DNA of 64,000 nucleotides, taken from contig PGCO01000004.1 of the NCBI GenBank assembly GCA_002786355.1, positions 29,297 through 93,296 on the forward strand. The letters run 5' to 3'. Numbering within the stretch: position 1 is the first letter of the stretch; each line of letters starts with the position of its first letter. The notes under the pieces were generated by a model. It had not been told where the DNA came from, ran no database searches, and saw only the letters and a program-made list of their open reading frames with translations. The stretch is from Sediminibacterium sp. FEMGT703S (lineage in GTDB: Bacteria; Bacteroidota; Bacteroidia; Chitinophagales; Chitinophagaceae). Shown here in pieces: positions 1-8,395 of the stretch. The position numbers were made by a program, and so were the translations under genes.

Positions 1-982
1 TCCGATCATAGTTTTCGGGGTATAAAATTCTATAGGGTAAATTTTTATCGGGTGCAAATGCGAATGATTTTTTTTCATATGCCTTATATGCCGGATTATA
101 ATTGCTTTTAGACATCCAGTTGTTCATTTCCAACCAATCTGTAAATCGCTCAATCCAAGTATTGGTGGGTTTTTGCGCACTCATACCAAACCCATGTCCA
201 CCTTTTGCATACAAATGTAGTTCGGCTTGTTGCTTATTTGCCAACCATTGGCTATATAAGTCTACACTATGACTTGCCAAATCTAAATTATCATCCGAAG
301 CAGCTATAATAAAAGCAGGGGGTGCTTTAGCATCCAACTTCCCTTGTAATGCTTTAGGAAAAAATGCATAAACAGGGGCTATAAAATTGGGTTTATTGGC
401 TTCGGAGTAACCATAAGCTGTTCCTGCTGTTACCGTTCCCCCAGCAGAAAAACCCATAATGCCAACTCGGTTAGGGTCAAGTTTAAATTCGTCAGCATGT
501 TCGCGAACATAAGCGATAGCGTTTCTTCCATCTTCGATTGCCAATGGAATCAACTCCATATTCTGTTGGTTAAATTTCTCGCTTCCCCAAATAGCATTCA
601 TTTCGGTAACTGGGTCGGTGGTATTACTCTTGATTAATCGGTATTTTAATACAAAACAGGTAATGCCTTTTTTAGCCAACCACTTGGCAACATCATATCC
701 TTCATTGTCAATAGATAATGCACGGAAAGCACCACCTGGAGCTATAATTATGGATGTCCCGTTGGCTTTTCCTTCTTCCGGTTTAAAAACGGTTAGTGTT
801 GGCTTGGCAACATTATAAACAATCCTTAATCCCCAATCGTTTTTGTTGTTTTCTGCCTCCTCCCAATTCCAATTTTCGGAGCCTTTTATAGCCCCATTGT
901 ATAAGGGGATAACCTGGTTTTGGCTAAAAATGGAGTTGTTTAGTCCTAATAAAAAGATAAAAAAGACTGCGATTTTGGTCAT
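1..982 (-). CDS. Secreted alpha/beta-hydrolase (acetyl-esterase type), 3' end outside window
   Basis: The protein starts at the ATG complementary to 980-982 with a hydrophobic signal peptide (MTKIAVFFIFLLGLNNS) and runs off the left edge, so the C-terminus is not seen. An oxyanion-type APGGAF segment is followed by the nucleophile motif GFSAGG and a late GGHGFG carrying the probable catalytic His. This is the layout of small esterases of the BD-FAE/acetylxylan-esterase type, acting on ester-linked acyl groups in the periplasm. The hydrolase fold appears complete by about base 130. The protein then continues with LPYRILYPENYD, which looks like the first strand of a second esterase domain of the PHB-depolymerase/predicted-peptidase type. 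A two-domain enzyme is therefore likely. Family assignment is firm; substrate is unknown. Confidence 0.8.
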   Translation of the reverse strand, partial: MTKIAVFFIFLLGLNNSIFSQNQVIPLYNGAIKGSENWNWEEAENNKNDWGLRIVYNVAKPTLTVFKPEEGKANGTSIIIAPGGAFRALSIDNEGYDVAKWLAKKGITCFVLKYRLIKSNTTDPVTEMNAIWGSEKFNQQNMELIPLAIEDGRNAIAYVREHADEFKLDPNRVGIMGFSAGGTVTAGTAYGYSEANKPNFIAPVYAFFPKALQGKLDAKAPPAFIIAASDDNLDLASHSVDLYSQWLANKQQAELHLYAKGGHGFGMSAQKPTNTWIERFTDWLEMNNWMSKSNYNPAYKAYEKKSFAFAPDKNLPYRILYPENYDR

Positions 983-1114
983 TTTATTGAAGTTTTTAGA
1001 TGAAAAAGGTGTTTTTTGTTTATCAATTGAGCTTTTTTGATCCGTTTTTTAGTAAATTTCTATTAAATCAGTAGGTTATTAATATTGTTTTACTATTAAC
1101 TTATTGTAATTTAA

Positions 1115-1122
1115 TATCTTTG
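1115..1122 (+). promoter_or_regulatory. Bacteroidota -7 element (TATCTTTG) upstream of spt
   Basis: TATCTTTG matches the TAnnTTTG -7 consensus of Bacteroidota. No convincing TTG/TTTG -33 element sits 17-23 bases upstream. It would give a leader of roughly 90 bases before the serine palmitoyltransferase gene. Confidence 0.4.
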
Positions 1123-1135
1123 CAAATGTTTCAAC

Positions 1136-1157
1136 CTGAATAACTAAAATTATTCAG
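1136..1157 (+). repeat. Inverted repeat in the leader of spt
   Basis: CTGAATAA (1136-1143) and TTATTCAG (1150-1157) are exact reverse complements around a 6-base loop. The element lies between the -7 element and the start codon. It could be an operator or an RNA hairpin in the leader. It is too AT-rich, and without a U tract, to be called a terminator. Confidence 0.4.
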
Positions 1158-1217
1158 TAGATTTTTTTGCTACCGAAACCTGCGTTTCTGTTCAAAATTG
1201 TCAAAATTGTATAAAGA

Positions 1218-2426
1218 ATGATTCAAGAGAGTTTACTGGAAAAAATTAGAAGTTTTACTACCCCCGACGAACTAAAAAGCGCAGGTATTTACCCTTATTT
1301 CCGTGCTATTGAAAAAAACAATGACACTGAAGTACTGATTGGTGGAAAAAAAGTACTGATGTTTGGTTCTAATAGTTATATGGGGCTAACCAACCATCCC
1401 GAAGTGTTAAAAGCGGCCAAAGACGCAATTGACCAATACGGAAGTAGTTGTTCTGGTTCTCGTTTTCTAAACGGCACTTCCAATTTACATGTAGAATTAG
1501 AAAATGCGCTTGCTGAGCATATTGGTAAAGAAGCCGCATTAACTTTTACCACAGGATTTCAAACCAATTTAGGTGCTGTTTCTGCCATTACAGGAAGAAC
1601 TGGCGTGATTATTTTAGATGAATTAGATCATGCTTCTATTATTGAGGGAGCTCGATTGTCTTTTTCTAAAATCTTGAAATATGCACACAACGATATGCAG
1701 GACCTTGAGCAAAAACTCAGTACGGTTCCATTGGATACCATAAAAATGATTGTGGTAGACGGCATATTTAGCATGGAGGGAGATATATGTAAGCTTCCTG
1801 AAATTGTTCAGTTGGCTAAGAAATACCAATCATTGGTAATGGTAGATGACGCCCATTCCTTAGGAGTATTAGGTAAATTGGGTAAAGGAACTGCAGATCA
1901 TTTTGGATTAACCAATGAAGTCGATTTAATAGTAGGAACTTTTAGTAAGTCGTTAGCTTCATTAGGAGGATATGTTGCTGGAAGCAAAGAAATGATCAAC
2001 TTTTTAAAGCATACTGCACGCCCAATGATTTTTAGTGCCAGTACGCCTCCTTCTGCAACTGCTTCTGCATTAGCTGCTCTAAGAATTATACAGCGCGAGC
2101 CAGAAAGATTAGATGCATTATGGAAGAACACCGCTTATATGGTGAATGCTTTACAAGAACTTGGGTTTGAAATGGGTGCTTCGGAAACTCCGATCATTCC
2201 AATCTATATAAGAGATAATTTTCTCACTTTTAAATTTACTCAACGTCTTTTTGAAGAAGGTGTCTTTGTAAATCCAGTGGTTTCCCCTGCTGTTAAAAGT
2301 GATTCTTCGCTTATTAGAATGTCTATCATGGCCACACATACGAAAGAGCAATTAGATACTGCATTAGAAAAATTGCAGTTGGTTGCCAACGAGCTGAATA
2401 TCGCTAGACACGTATCTGTAGCATAA
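1218..2426 (+). CDS. spt: Serine palmitoyltransferase (PLP-dependent alpha-oxoamine synthase)
   Basis: 402 aa, the usual length of the alpha-oxoamine synthase family (SPT, KBL, BioF). These enzymes condense an amino acid with an acyl-CoA with loss of CO2. Visible motifs are DELDHAS (His138, stacking on the cofactor), DGIFSMEGD near 181-189, VDDAHSLG (Asp210, His213) and GTFSKSLASLGG, with Lys244 as the Schiff-base lysine. Serine palmitoyltransferase is preferred over BioF or KBL because the next two genes are a GNAT-fold acyltransferase and an NAD-dependent reductase, the expected ceramide-pathway partners, and because no biotin or threonine genes are near. It is the likely first gene of a three-gene operon, 13 bases before the next gene, and would make 3-ketosphinganine in the cytosol. 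Confidence 0.87.
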   Translation: MIQESLLEKIRSFTTPDELKSAGIYPYFRAIEKNNDTEVLIGGKKVLMFGSNSYMGLTNHPEVLKAAKDAIDQYGSSCSGSRFLNGTSNLHVELENALAEHIGKEAALTFTTGFQTNLGAVSAITGRTGVIILDELDHASIIEGARLSFSKILKYAHNDMQDLEQKLSTVPLDTIKMIVVDGIFSMEGDICKLPEIVQLAKKYQSLVMVDDAHSLGVLGKLGKGTADHFGLTNEVDLIVGTFSKSLASLGGYVAGSKEMINFLKHTARPMIFSASTPPSATASALAALRIIQREPERLDALWKNTAYMVNALQELGFEMGASETPIIPIYIRDNFLTFKFTQRLFEEGVFVNPVVSPAVKSDSSLIRMSIMATHTKEQLDTALEKLQLVANELNIARHVSVA

Positions 2427-2439
2427 TATCGCTTCCATT

Positions 2440-3561
2440 ATGGATATTACCATTCAAGAAGTAACTGGTAAAAAGCAGATGAATGCTTTTCTAGACCTTC
2501 CGTATGCGTTGTATAAAAACAACCCCTACAATATTCCTAAGCTTCGTTTTGATGAGGCGGCTACGCTCAACCCAAAAAAAAATCCAGCTTTTGATTTTTG
2601 TGAAGCTCGTTATTGGTTAGCGTACCAAGATGGTAAAGTAGTAGGAAGAGTAGCAGCCATCTACAATAAAAAATATGTAGAGCGTTGGAAGAATAACTAT
2701 TTGCGTTTTGGATGGATTGATTTTATAGAAGACATAAATGTTGCCAAAGCATTAGTGTCTGAAGTAGAAAATTGGGCAAAGGTATTAGGTTGCACTGCTG
2801 TGCATGGTCCTTTGGGTTTTACCGATTTGGATTACGAAGGCATGCTGATTGAAGGCTTTGAAGAACGTGGTACAATGGCTACAATTTACAATTATCCTTA
2901 CTATCCTAAATTCATGGAACATTTGGGTTATGGTAAAGCAGTAGATTGGGTAGAGTATCGCATTAATGTGCCTAATGAATTACCAGAAAATATTTTAAAG
3001 ATTGCGAACCTTGTAGAGCGCAGGTTTAAGTTGCATGTAGTGCCCATGAAATCTACCAAAGATTTAAAGCCTTATGCAAAAGAAGTGTTTCAACTGGTAA
3101 ATGAAACCTATGCGAATTTGTATGGGGTGGTTGAACTTTCGCAGCGCCAGATTGACTATTACGTCAAAATGTATTTCTCTATGATACGGGTAGAATTTAT
3201 TACCCTTATTGCCAATGAACAAAATAAGTTAGTGGGTTTTGGTATTTCTATGCCATCACTTTCAAAAGCTTTGCAAAAAGCAAATGGTTCCTTGTTTCCA
3301 TTTGGATTTATTCATTTGCTAACTGCACTCAAGAAAAATAATGAAGTTGATTTATTATTAATTGGTATTGATAAAAGTTTGCAGGGCAAGGGTGTAAATG
3401 CAATTGTATTAAGAGAGTTTAATAAGAACTATGCAAAAGCTGGAATTAAATTTGCCGAAAGTAATCCTGAACTAGAGGAGAATACTAAAGTGCAAAGTAC
3501 TTGGCAGCATTTTGATGCCAGACAACATAAGCGCAGACGTTGTTTTATTAAGCAACTATAA
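2440..3561 (+). CDS. GNAT-fold acyltransferase, candidate bacterial ceramide synthase
   Basis: 373 aa. Two GNAT-like halves can be seen: YWLAYQDGKVVGRVAAIYN near residues 58-77 resembles the beta-strand pair of GNAT enzymes, and DKSLQGKGVNAIVLREF near 310-326 carries a Q-x-x-G-x-G-type acyl-CoA binding loop. The tail is very basic (HKRRR). Proteins of this type are usually left as hypothetical. Its position between serine palmitoyltransferase and a CerR-like reductase is the argument for N-acylating the sphingoid base, as the GNAT-type bacterial ceramide synthase does in Caulobacter. The stop lies 10 bases before the preferred start of the next gene. The fold is fairly sure; the ceramide-synthase role is inferred from context. 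Confidence 0.6.
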   Translation: MDITIQEVTGKKQMNAFLDLPYALYKNNPYNIPKLRFDEAATLNPKKNPAFDFCEARYWLAYQDGKVVGRVAAIYNKKYVERWKNNYLRFGWIDFIEDINVAKALVSEVENWAKVLGCTAVHGPLGFTDLDYEGMLIEGFEERGTMATIYNYPYYPKFMEHLGYGKAVDWVEYRINVPNELPENILKIANLVERRFKLHVVPMKSTKDLKPYAKEVFQLVNETYANLYGVVELSQRQIDYYVKMYFSMIRVEFITLIANEQNKLVGFGISMPSLSKALQKANGSLFPFGFIHLLTALKKNNEVDLLLIGIDKSLQGKGVNAIVLREFNKNYAKAGIKFAESNPELEENTKVQSTWQHFDARQHKRRRCFIKQL

Positions 3562-3571
3562 CAGCATTTTA

Positions 3572-4573
3572 ATGAAAAATATACTGATAACGGGTGCCAG
3601 CGGTTTCATTGGTAGCTTTTTAGTAGAGGAAGCCTTAAAAAGAGGCTATCGAACTTTTGCTGGAATTCGATCTTCTAGTAGTAAGGGATACTTGAATCAT
3701 CCAAGCTTGCACTTGTTTGAAATGGATTTTTCGAACAAAGAAAAATTACAAAACCAGCTTCGTAAAAACGCTGCTGATTTTGGTCCATTTGATTTGGTGG
3801 TTCATGCTGCTGGCTTAACCAAGAGCAGGGTTTTAGACGAATATTACAAAGTAAATTTGCACAATACAGAAAGGCTGGTAGATTCCTTAATTGAGCTATC
3901 GATGGTTCCGGAACGATTTGTTTTTTTAAGCAGCTTAGCTTCTTATGGACCAGGTGAGGGCACAACACCAGTAGCGGAAACCAATATACAAGCTCCCATT
4001 ACTGCATACGGAAAAAGTAAGCAGGCAGCAGAGCAGATGCTGGCTACTAAAAATCAATTCCCCTTTGTAATTGTGCATCCTACAACAGTGTATGGACCAA
4101 GAGAAAAGGATTTATTGGTGCTGATACAGTCTTTAAATCAGCATTTAGAGTTGTACATTGGCAATACCCAACAACAACTTAGTTTTATTCACGTGGCAGA
4201 TGTATGTAAAGCTGTTTTCTTAAGTATTGACCAGCCTATCATTGCGAAAAATATTCTGTTGAGCGACACTTTTAATTACACAGCAAAGGAGTTTAATCAA
4301 TTGGTGAAAGGAGTATTGGGTAAGAAAACGCTTCCCATAGTTGTTCCAGTTCCAATTGCAAAAGCTGCTGCTCATGTAAGTGAGTGGCTAGGTAATTTAA
4401 GGGGAGTAACGCCGGTTCTAAACAAAGAGCGTTTGAAAGAGTTTCAGGCACCCAACTGGGCAGTGGATGCAACCGTTTTAAAGAAGCTTGGTTTTACACC
4501 TGATTTTCCTTTGCAAAAAGGCATCGAACATACCATTGAATGGTATAAAAGAAATGGCTGGATAAAATCATAA
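3572..4573 (+). CDS. NAD(P)-dependent epimerase/reductase, candidate ceramide reductase (CerR-like)
   Basis: 333 aa from the ATG at 3572. An upstream in-frame ATG at 3512 would overlap the previous gene by 50 bases and add 20 residues ahead of the Rossmann strand, so it is rejected. MKNILITGASGFIGS gives the GxxGxxG nucleotide loop at residues 8-14. FLSSLASYG and the YGKSK pair (Tyr146, Lys150) form the extended-SDR catalytic triad. Generic annotation would be NAD-dependent epimerase/dehydratase. Placed directly behind serine palmitoyltransferase and an acyltransferase, the likely reaction is reduction of the 3-keto group of the sphingoid base or oxidised ceramide, as by Caulobacter CerR. An LPS or sugar epimerase remains possible but has no supporting neighbours. 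Confidence 0.7.
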   Translation: MKNILITGASGFIGSFLVEEALKRGYRTFAGIRSSSSKGYLNHPSLHLFEMDFSNKEKLQNQLRKNAADFGPFDLVVHAAGLTKSRVLDEYYKVNLHNTERLVDSLIELSMVPERFVFLSSLASYGPGEGTTPVAETNIQAPITAYGKSKQAAEQMLATKNQFPFVIVHPTTVYGPREKDLLVLIQSLNQHLELYIGNTQQQLSFIHVADVCKAVFLSIDQPIIAKNILLSDTFNYTAKEFNQLVKGVLGKKTLPIVVPVPIAKAAAHVSEWLGNLRGVTPVLNKERLKEFQAPNWAVDATVLKKLGFTPDFPLQKGIEHTIEWYKRNGWIKS

Positions 4574-4601
4574 TCAAATTTTAATAAACTTTTCAGTCTT
4601 T

Positions 4602-4653
4602 ACAACTTATAGTTGTTTTACCCTAAATTTACGCTTACAACCATAGGTTGTAA
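4602..4653 (+). promoter_or_regulatory. Pair of palindromes upstream of the SulP transporter
   Basis: Two inverted repeats of the same design lie in the 124-base gap before the transporter: ACAACT-TAT-AGTTGT (4602-4616) and TTACAACC-ATA-GGTTGTAA (4635-4653). Their centres are 35 bases apart. They share ACAAC/GTTGT arms, but the sixth arm position changes as a matched pair (T..A versus C..G), so each stays a perfect palindrome. This is what a dimeric repressor or activator site looks like. Confidence 0.5.
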
Positions 4654-4697
4654 AATATGCGTAAAGGCAAGCATATCATTTGTAGCAGTATAATCAT

Positions 4698-6269
4698 ATG
4701 AAACTTTCTACTAAGTATTTTAAGGCAGACATGCTTGCAGGAATGGTAGTGTTTTTAGTTGCTCTACCCCTGTGTTTGGGAATTGCCGTAGCCAGTGGTG
4801 CACCCCCATTTGCAGGAATTATTTCAGGTATCATTGGTGGTATTGCAGTTGGATATATGAGTAATTCAAACGTAAGTGTTTCTGGTCCTGCAGCTGGATT
4901 GATTGCAATTATATTGGTAGCAATAACCGATTTGGGCTATGAAACCTTTTTATCTGCAGTAGTAATAGCAGGCGCTATTCAATTGACTTTGGGTTTGGTA
5001 AAAGCTGGCGGTATTTCTAGTTATTTTCCAACAAGTGTAATTGAGGGAATGTTGGTTGCTATTGGAATTATCATCATTAAAAAAGAAATTCCACACGCTA
5101 TTGGTTTTGATTTAGATCATCGAGGATATTTTTTTTCCTATTCTATTTTTGATGACAAGAATTATTTTTCTGATTTGATTCATTCATTCAATTATGCACA
5201 TATTGGTTCAATCATTATTGCGCTTGTTTCTATTGCAATCATAATTGCTTTTAATAAAGTACCCGCATTACAAAAATTAAAAGCCATTCCAGGAGCATTG
5301 GTTGCTGTTGTTGCAGGTATTTTATTAAATGAGTTATTTGCAATGTTATGGCCAACAATTACTGTAAAAGACGAACACCTAGTTTTATTACCCATTGCAA
5401 CTTCATTTAATGAATTTACCAGTCAATTTACAGCCCCTAGCATAGCGGGTTTTCTAAATATGAAAGCTTGGATTGTGGGTATTACTATTGCAATTGTAGC
5501 AAGTATAGAAACATTGCTTTGCTTAGAAGCGGGTGATAAAATGGATCCATTAAAAAGATTTTCTAGTGCTAATAGAGAATTGAATGCACAAGGAATAGGC
5601 AATATAGTATCGGGCTTATTAGGGGGACTTCCAATGACTTCTGTAATAGTGAGAACCTCTGCCAATATAAATGCGGGAGCTAAAACTAAGTTAGCAGCTA
5701 TTGCACATGGAGTTTTTTTATTGGTTGCTGTACTTGCTATACCTGGCTTATTGAATAAAATACCTATGGCAAGTTTGGCTGCTATTTTAATTATGATTGG
5801 ATTAAAACTTGCGAGTGTTAAAATCTTCAAACATATGTGGCATAATGGGATGCAGCAATTTGTTCCCTTCATTGTTACAGTAATTGCAGTGGTTTTTACC
5901 GACTTGTTAAAGGGGGTTGGTATAGGATTGGTAGTGAGTATTTATTTTATTTTAAAGGGAAATATGAAGTTGGCTTATTTCTTTAAAAAAGAAAAACACC
6001 ATAGTGGAGAAACCATCCATATTGATTTAGCACAAGAAGTTTCCTTTTTAAATAAAGCAGCTATCAAGCAGACGCTGGCCCATTTACCTAAAAATTGCAC
6101 CGTAGTGATAAATGCAGCCGATACGGTTTATATTGATTATGATGTACTAGAAATGATTAAAGACTATATGAACTTTGGTTCAAAAGATAAAAATATATCT
6201 GTGATATTGAAAGATTTTAAAGAAGAATATCAAATGCAAAATTACGCGAGTAATCATGTAAAAAACTAA
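4698..6269 (+). CDS. SulP-family anion transporter with C-terminal STAS domain
   Basis: 523 aa inner-membrane protein. The first 430 residues are a run of about 11-12 hydrophobic segments, beginning with the family pattern FLVALPLCLGIAVASGAPP and NVSVSGPAAGL. An ETLLCLEAGDKMDP loop and the GGLPMTSVIVRTSANINAG segment lie mid-protein. The last 90 residues (ETIHIDLAQEVSFLNKAAI onward) are a STAS domain. SulP proteins move sulfate, bicarbonate or dicarboxylates. In Bacteroidota this subtype is often bicarbonate-like, but no carbonic anhydrase or sulfate-assimilation gene is adjacent, so the substrate stays open. It ends 4 bases inside the convergent epimerase gene. Regulation probably involves the palindrome pair upstream. 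Confidence 0.87.
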   Translation: MKLSTKYFKADMLAGMVVFLVALPLCLGIAVASGAPPFAGIISGIIGGIAVGYMSNSNVSVSGPAAGLIAIILVAITDLGYETFLSAVVIAGAIQLTLGLVKAGGISSYFPTSVIEGMLVAIGIIIIKKEIPHAIGFDLDHRGYFFSYSIFDDKNYFSDLIHSFNYAHIGSIIIALVSIAIIIAFNKVPALQKLKAIPGALVAVVAGILLNELFAMLWPTITVKDEHLVLLPIATSFNEFTSQFTAPSIAGFLNMKAWIVGITIAIVASIETLLCLEAGDKMDPLKRFSSANRELNAQGIGNIVSGLLGGLPMTSVIVRTSANINAGAKTKLAAIAHGVFLLVAVLAIPGLLNKIPMASLAAILIMIGLKLASVKIFKHMWHNGMQQFVPFIVTVIAVVFTDLLKGVGIGLVVSIYFILKGNMKLAYFFKKEKHHSGETIHIDLAQEVSFLNKAAIKQTLAHLPKNCTVVINAADTVYIDYDVLEMIKDYMNFGSKDKNISVILKDFKEEYQMQNYASNHVKN

Positions 6270-7333
6270 ATCCAATCAAAACCAAATCCGGGTTGTTGAT
6301 TAATCATAAGGAGTCCGTTTTTTATTTCAAAACCTCCTTTAACTAGATCTTCTGCTAAGTCAAAACTTCCATCCAAATCTAAATAATGGGTATGTGGGCA
6401 ACTATACGCTACATGTAATGCTGCTGTAATGCTAATGATACTTTCGTCGTTACATCCCCAAAATAAACTTATTCCTGCTGGCTTTGCAATATTGGCAATT
6501 TCTCTTGCGCCCAAAATACCTCCACATTTCATGAGTTTGATATTGTATATACCAAATGGATGACTAACGCAGGCTAACTCAATCGCGGCTTTTGCGTTGT
6601 GCAGTGATTCATCTGCTGCAAGCTTATTTCTTTTATGTTGATCTAATAACAATAGGTCGGTTTCTTTACCTACTGGGAGCGGTTGTTCAATTAATTCAAG
6701 GCCTATTTTTTCTGTAGCATTAATAAACTTTATTAGTTTGCTTAGTGTATATCCTTGATTAGCATCTACTCTAATTTTGATTTTATTGCCATATTTTTCG
6801 TGAAGCAATAAGACCCTTTCAATATCTTCCTCTAATTCTAATCCAGTTTTTATTTTAAATACATCAAAGCCCTGATCAAAATATTCTGCGGCATCTGCCA
6901 ATGTTTCCACTGTATTTTTTATACCAATGGTTAGCGATGTTTTTAGCGGACCCGACTGAATGCCATAAAATTCAGCCACTGAAATACCAGCCCATTTTCC
7001 GAAAGCATCGTGTAATGCAATATCTAAAGCAGCTTGGGTTCCTGGTAAATGTTTAAACTGTTTTTGAACCTCTGTAATAATTTTTTGAAAAGCTCTAATA
7101 TCCCTTCCTACAAACTGCTGTACAAAATCTGATTCAAGATTGGCTAATGTTTGAACCGGGCTTTCTCCTACAACGTCTTCCGCAGGACTAGCAGAGCCAA
7201 TTCCAATTATTCCATTATCCAATTTAATTTCTGTAAATACAATTGATACATCCGCATAGGTATTGTATGCAATGGTGTATGGCTTTTTTAAAGCCATATG
7301 TTTAATGAAAGACCGTATAGCAACAATTTTCAT
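6266..7333 (-). CDS. Enolase-superfamily dipeptide epimerase / DgcA-like N-acyl-glutamate racemase
   Basis: 355 aa, the normal length for muconate-lactonising-type enolase-superfamily enzymes. It has the KIKTG pair (Lys160, Lys162), metal ligands Asp190 (VDANQGY), Glu216 (EQPLP) and Asp241 (ADES), the second-face lysine in NIKLMKCGG (266/269), and a late DLDGSFDL acidic motif typical of L-Ala-D/L-Glu dipeptide epimerases. It abstracts an alpha proton to invert a glutamyl-type stereocentre. It is the third gene of a leftward operon with a DUF1611 protein and an N-acyl-D-amino-acid deacylase. That fits the DgcN-DgcA route, where DgcA racemises N-acetyl-D-glutamate. Murein L-Ala-D-Glu epimerisation is the alternative. 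Confidence 0.83.
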   Translation of the reverse strand: MKIVAIRSFIKHMALKKPYTIAYNTYADVSIVFTEIKLDNGIIGIGSASPAEDVVGESPVQTLANLESDFVQQFVGRDIRAFQKIITEVQKQFKHLPGTQAALDIALHDAFGKWAGISVAEFYGIQSGPLKTSLTIGIKNTVETLADAAEYFDQGFDVFKIKTGLELEEDIERVLLLHEKYGNKIKIRVDANQGYTLSKLIKFINATEKIGLELIEQPLPVGKETDLLLLDQHKRNKLAADESLHNAKAAIELACVSHPFGIYNIKLMKCGGILGAREIANIAKPAGISLFWGCNDESIISITAALHVAYSCPHTHYLDLDGSFDLAEDLVKGGFEIKNGLLMINQQPGFGFDWI

Positions 7334-7343
7334 AACTTAATTT

Positions 7344-8393
7344 TTATGATATCAGTTTTTTTAATGCTGGTATCAGTTTGCTCACCCCTGATTGTAAGGG
7401 TAAAAGCACAGGTATATTTAATTTTGATTCCATTGACGCTTGAATGGAATAAGCTTCTTCATTGCTGCACCCTTCGGTATTCATAGCCAAGGCAATTACT
7501 TTGGAGCCGAAATGTTCAATAATGGCTATCTCCGATTCTACACTAGGAATTTTGCCCCAATGTTCTTCGTTGTCAAAATAAATTCTTTTTGGTGCGAATA
7601 ATAAGACCACATTTTTTGCATTACCTGAGATGAGTAATTCTAATCCACAAGGACCGCTTGGGTTTCTCAAAGCCGATTGACCTTCTAAAAATATAATATC
7701 CGGACTAACTTCTTTATTGCAAGAAAGGATTGCGTGTTCCAATTCTCCTGATACAAAATCATTCAGCGTAGAATCGAATACAAAACCATATTGATTGCCT
7801 TGTAACCAACCTGTTTGGCCCGTATAAATCATTTCTGCTTTTATATTTTCCAATGCACAGGCTTCACGTAAAAGTCTTGCTGTTGTTCTTTTACCCATAG
7901 CGCAATCCATTCCAATTACTGCAACAATGGGAGTTTTAATGTTGAAAATATCTCCTGTAAAAAAATGAAGGTCTTCTCTTTTTTTAGGCTTTCTAATATC
8001 TGTAAGTGTAATATTATTTTTTTGAGCTAGTTCAACTAAATCTGCATGGTCGTTTAAATAATCGTGCAAGCCATTTACAATCGAAAGCCTACAGGAAATA
8101 GCTTCCTTAATAATCACCAACATTTCAGTAGGTAATTTTCCCCCTACGGTAGCTACCCCAATAATTAATGTATCTGCGTCGGGTACTGCTACTATTGCAG
8201 TGGCTAAGTCTGCGAATAAGGGAATATTTCTATGAACCCCATCTAATATTTCACCAGCGTCTTTATTTGCGGTTGATGCATTGTCGATTATTCCCGCAAT
8301 TAAAAACCGTTCGGAACCCCTGACTAAACCATGAGCGGTTTTTGCATCAGAAGTTGTGTATAATCCATTCGTTAATACAAGTGCCTTTTTCAT
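7344..8393 (-). CDS. DUF1611 protein, DgcN-like D-glutamate N-acetyltransferase
   Basis: 349 aa, close to the family length. The N-terminal 130 residues form a Rossmann-like domain (LIAGIIDN, TLIIGVATVGGKLP). The C-terminal part starts with a P-loop-like GMDCAMGKRTTA (161-172), followed by YTGQTGWLQG and a LEGQSALRNPSGPCG segment typical of DUF1611. Members were long annotated as NAD-dependent epimerase/dehydratase-like. DgcN of this family is known to N-acetylate D-glutamate. The epimerase gene 10 bases downstream and the deacylase gene 2 bases upstream support that role here. The exact substrate is inferred. It is cytosolic, with no signal peptide. Confidence 0.78.
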   Translation of the reverse strand: MKKALVLTNGLYTTSDAKTAHGLVRGSERFLIAGIIDNASTANKDAGEILDGVHRNIPLFADLATAIVAVPDADTLIIGVATVGGKLPTEMLVIIKEAISCRLSIVNGLHDYLNDHADLVELAQKNNITLTDIRKPKKREDLHFFTGDIFNIKTPIVAVIGMDCAMGKRTTARLLREACALENIKAEMIYTGQTGWLQGNQYGFVFDSTLNDFVSGELEHAILSCNKEVSPDIIFLEGQSALRNPSGPCGLELLISGNAKNVVLLFAPKRIYFDNEEHWGKIPSVESEIAIIEHFGSKVIALAMNTEGCSNEEAYSIQASMESKLNIPVLLPLQSGVSKLIPALKKLIS

Positions 8394-8395
8394 TT

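Noticed and set aside
3512..3571. Upstream ATG extending the reductase gene by 20 codons
   Set aside because: It overlaps the previous gene by 50 bases and puts residues before the Rossmann strand that starts cleanly at MKNILITGASG.
5423..5872. 149-codon minus-strand frame inside the SulP gene
   Set aside because: Lies fully opposite a well-supported membrane transporter gene and has no family pattern.
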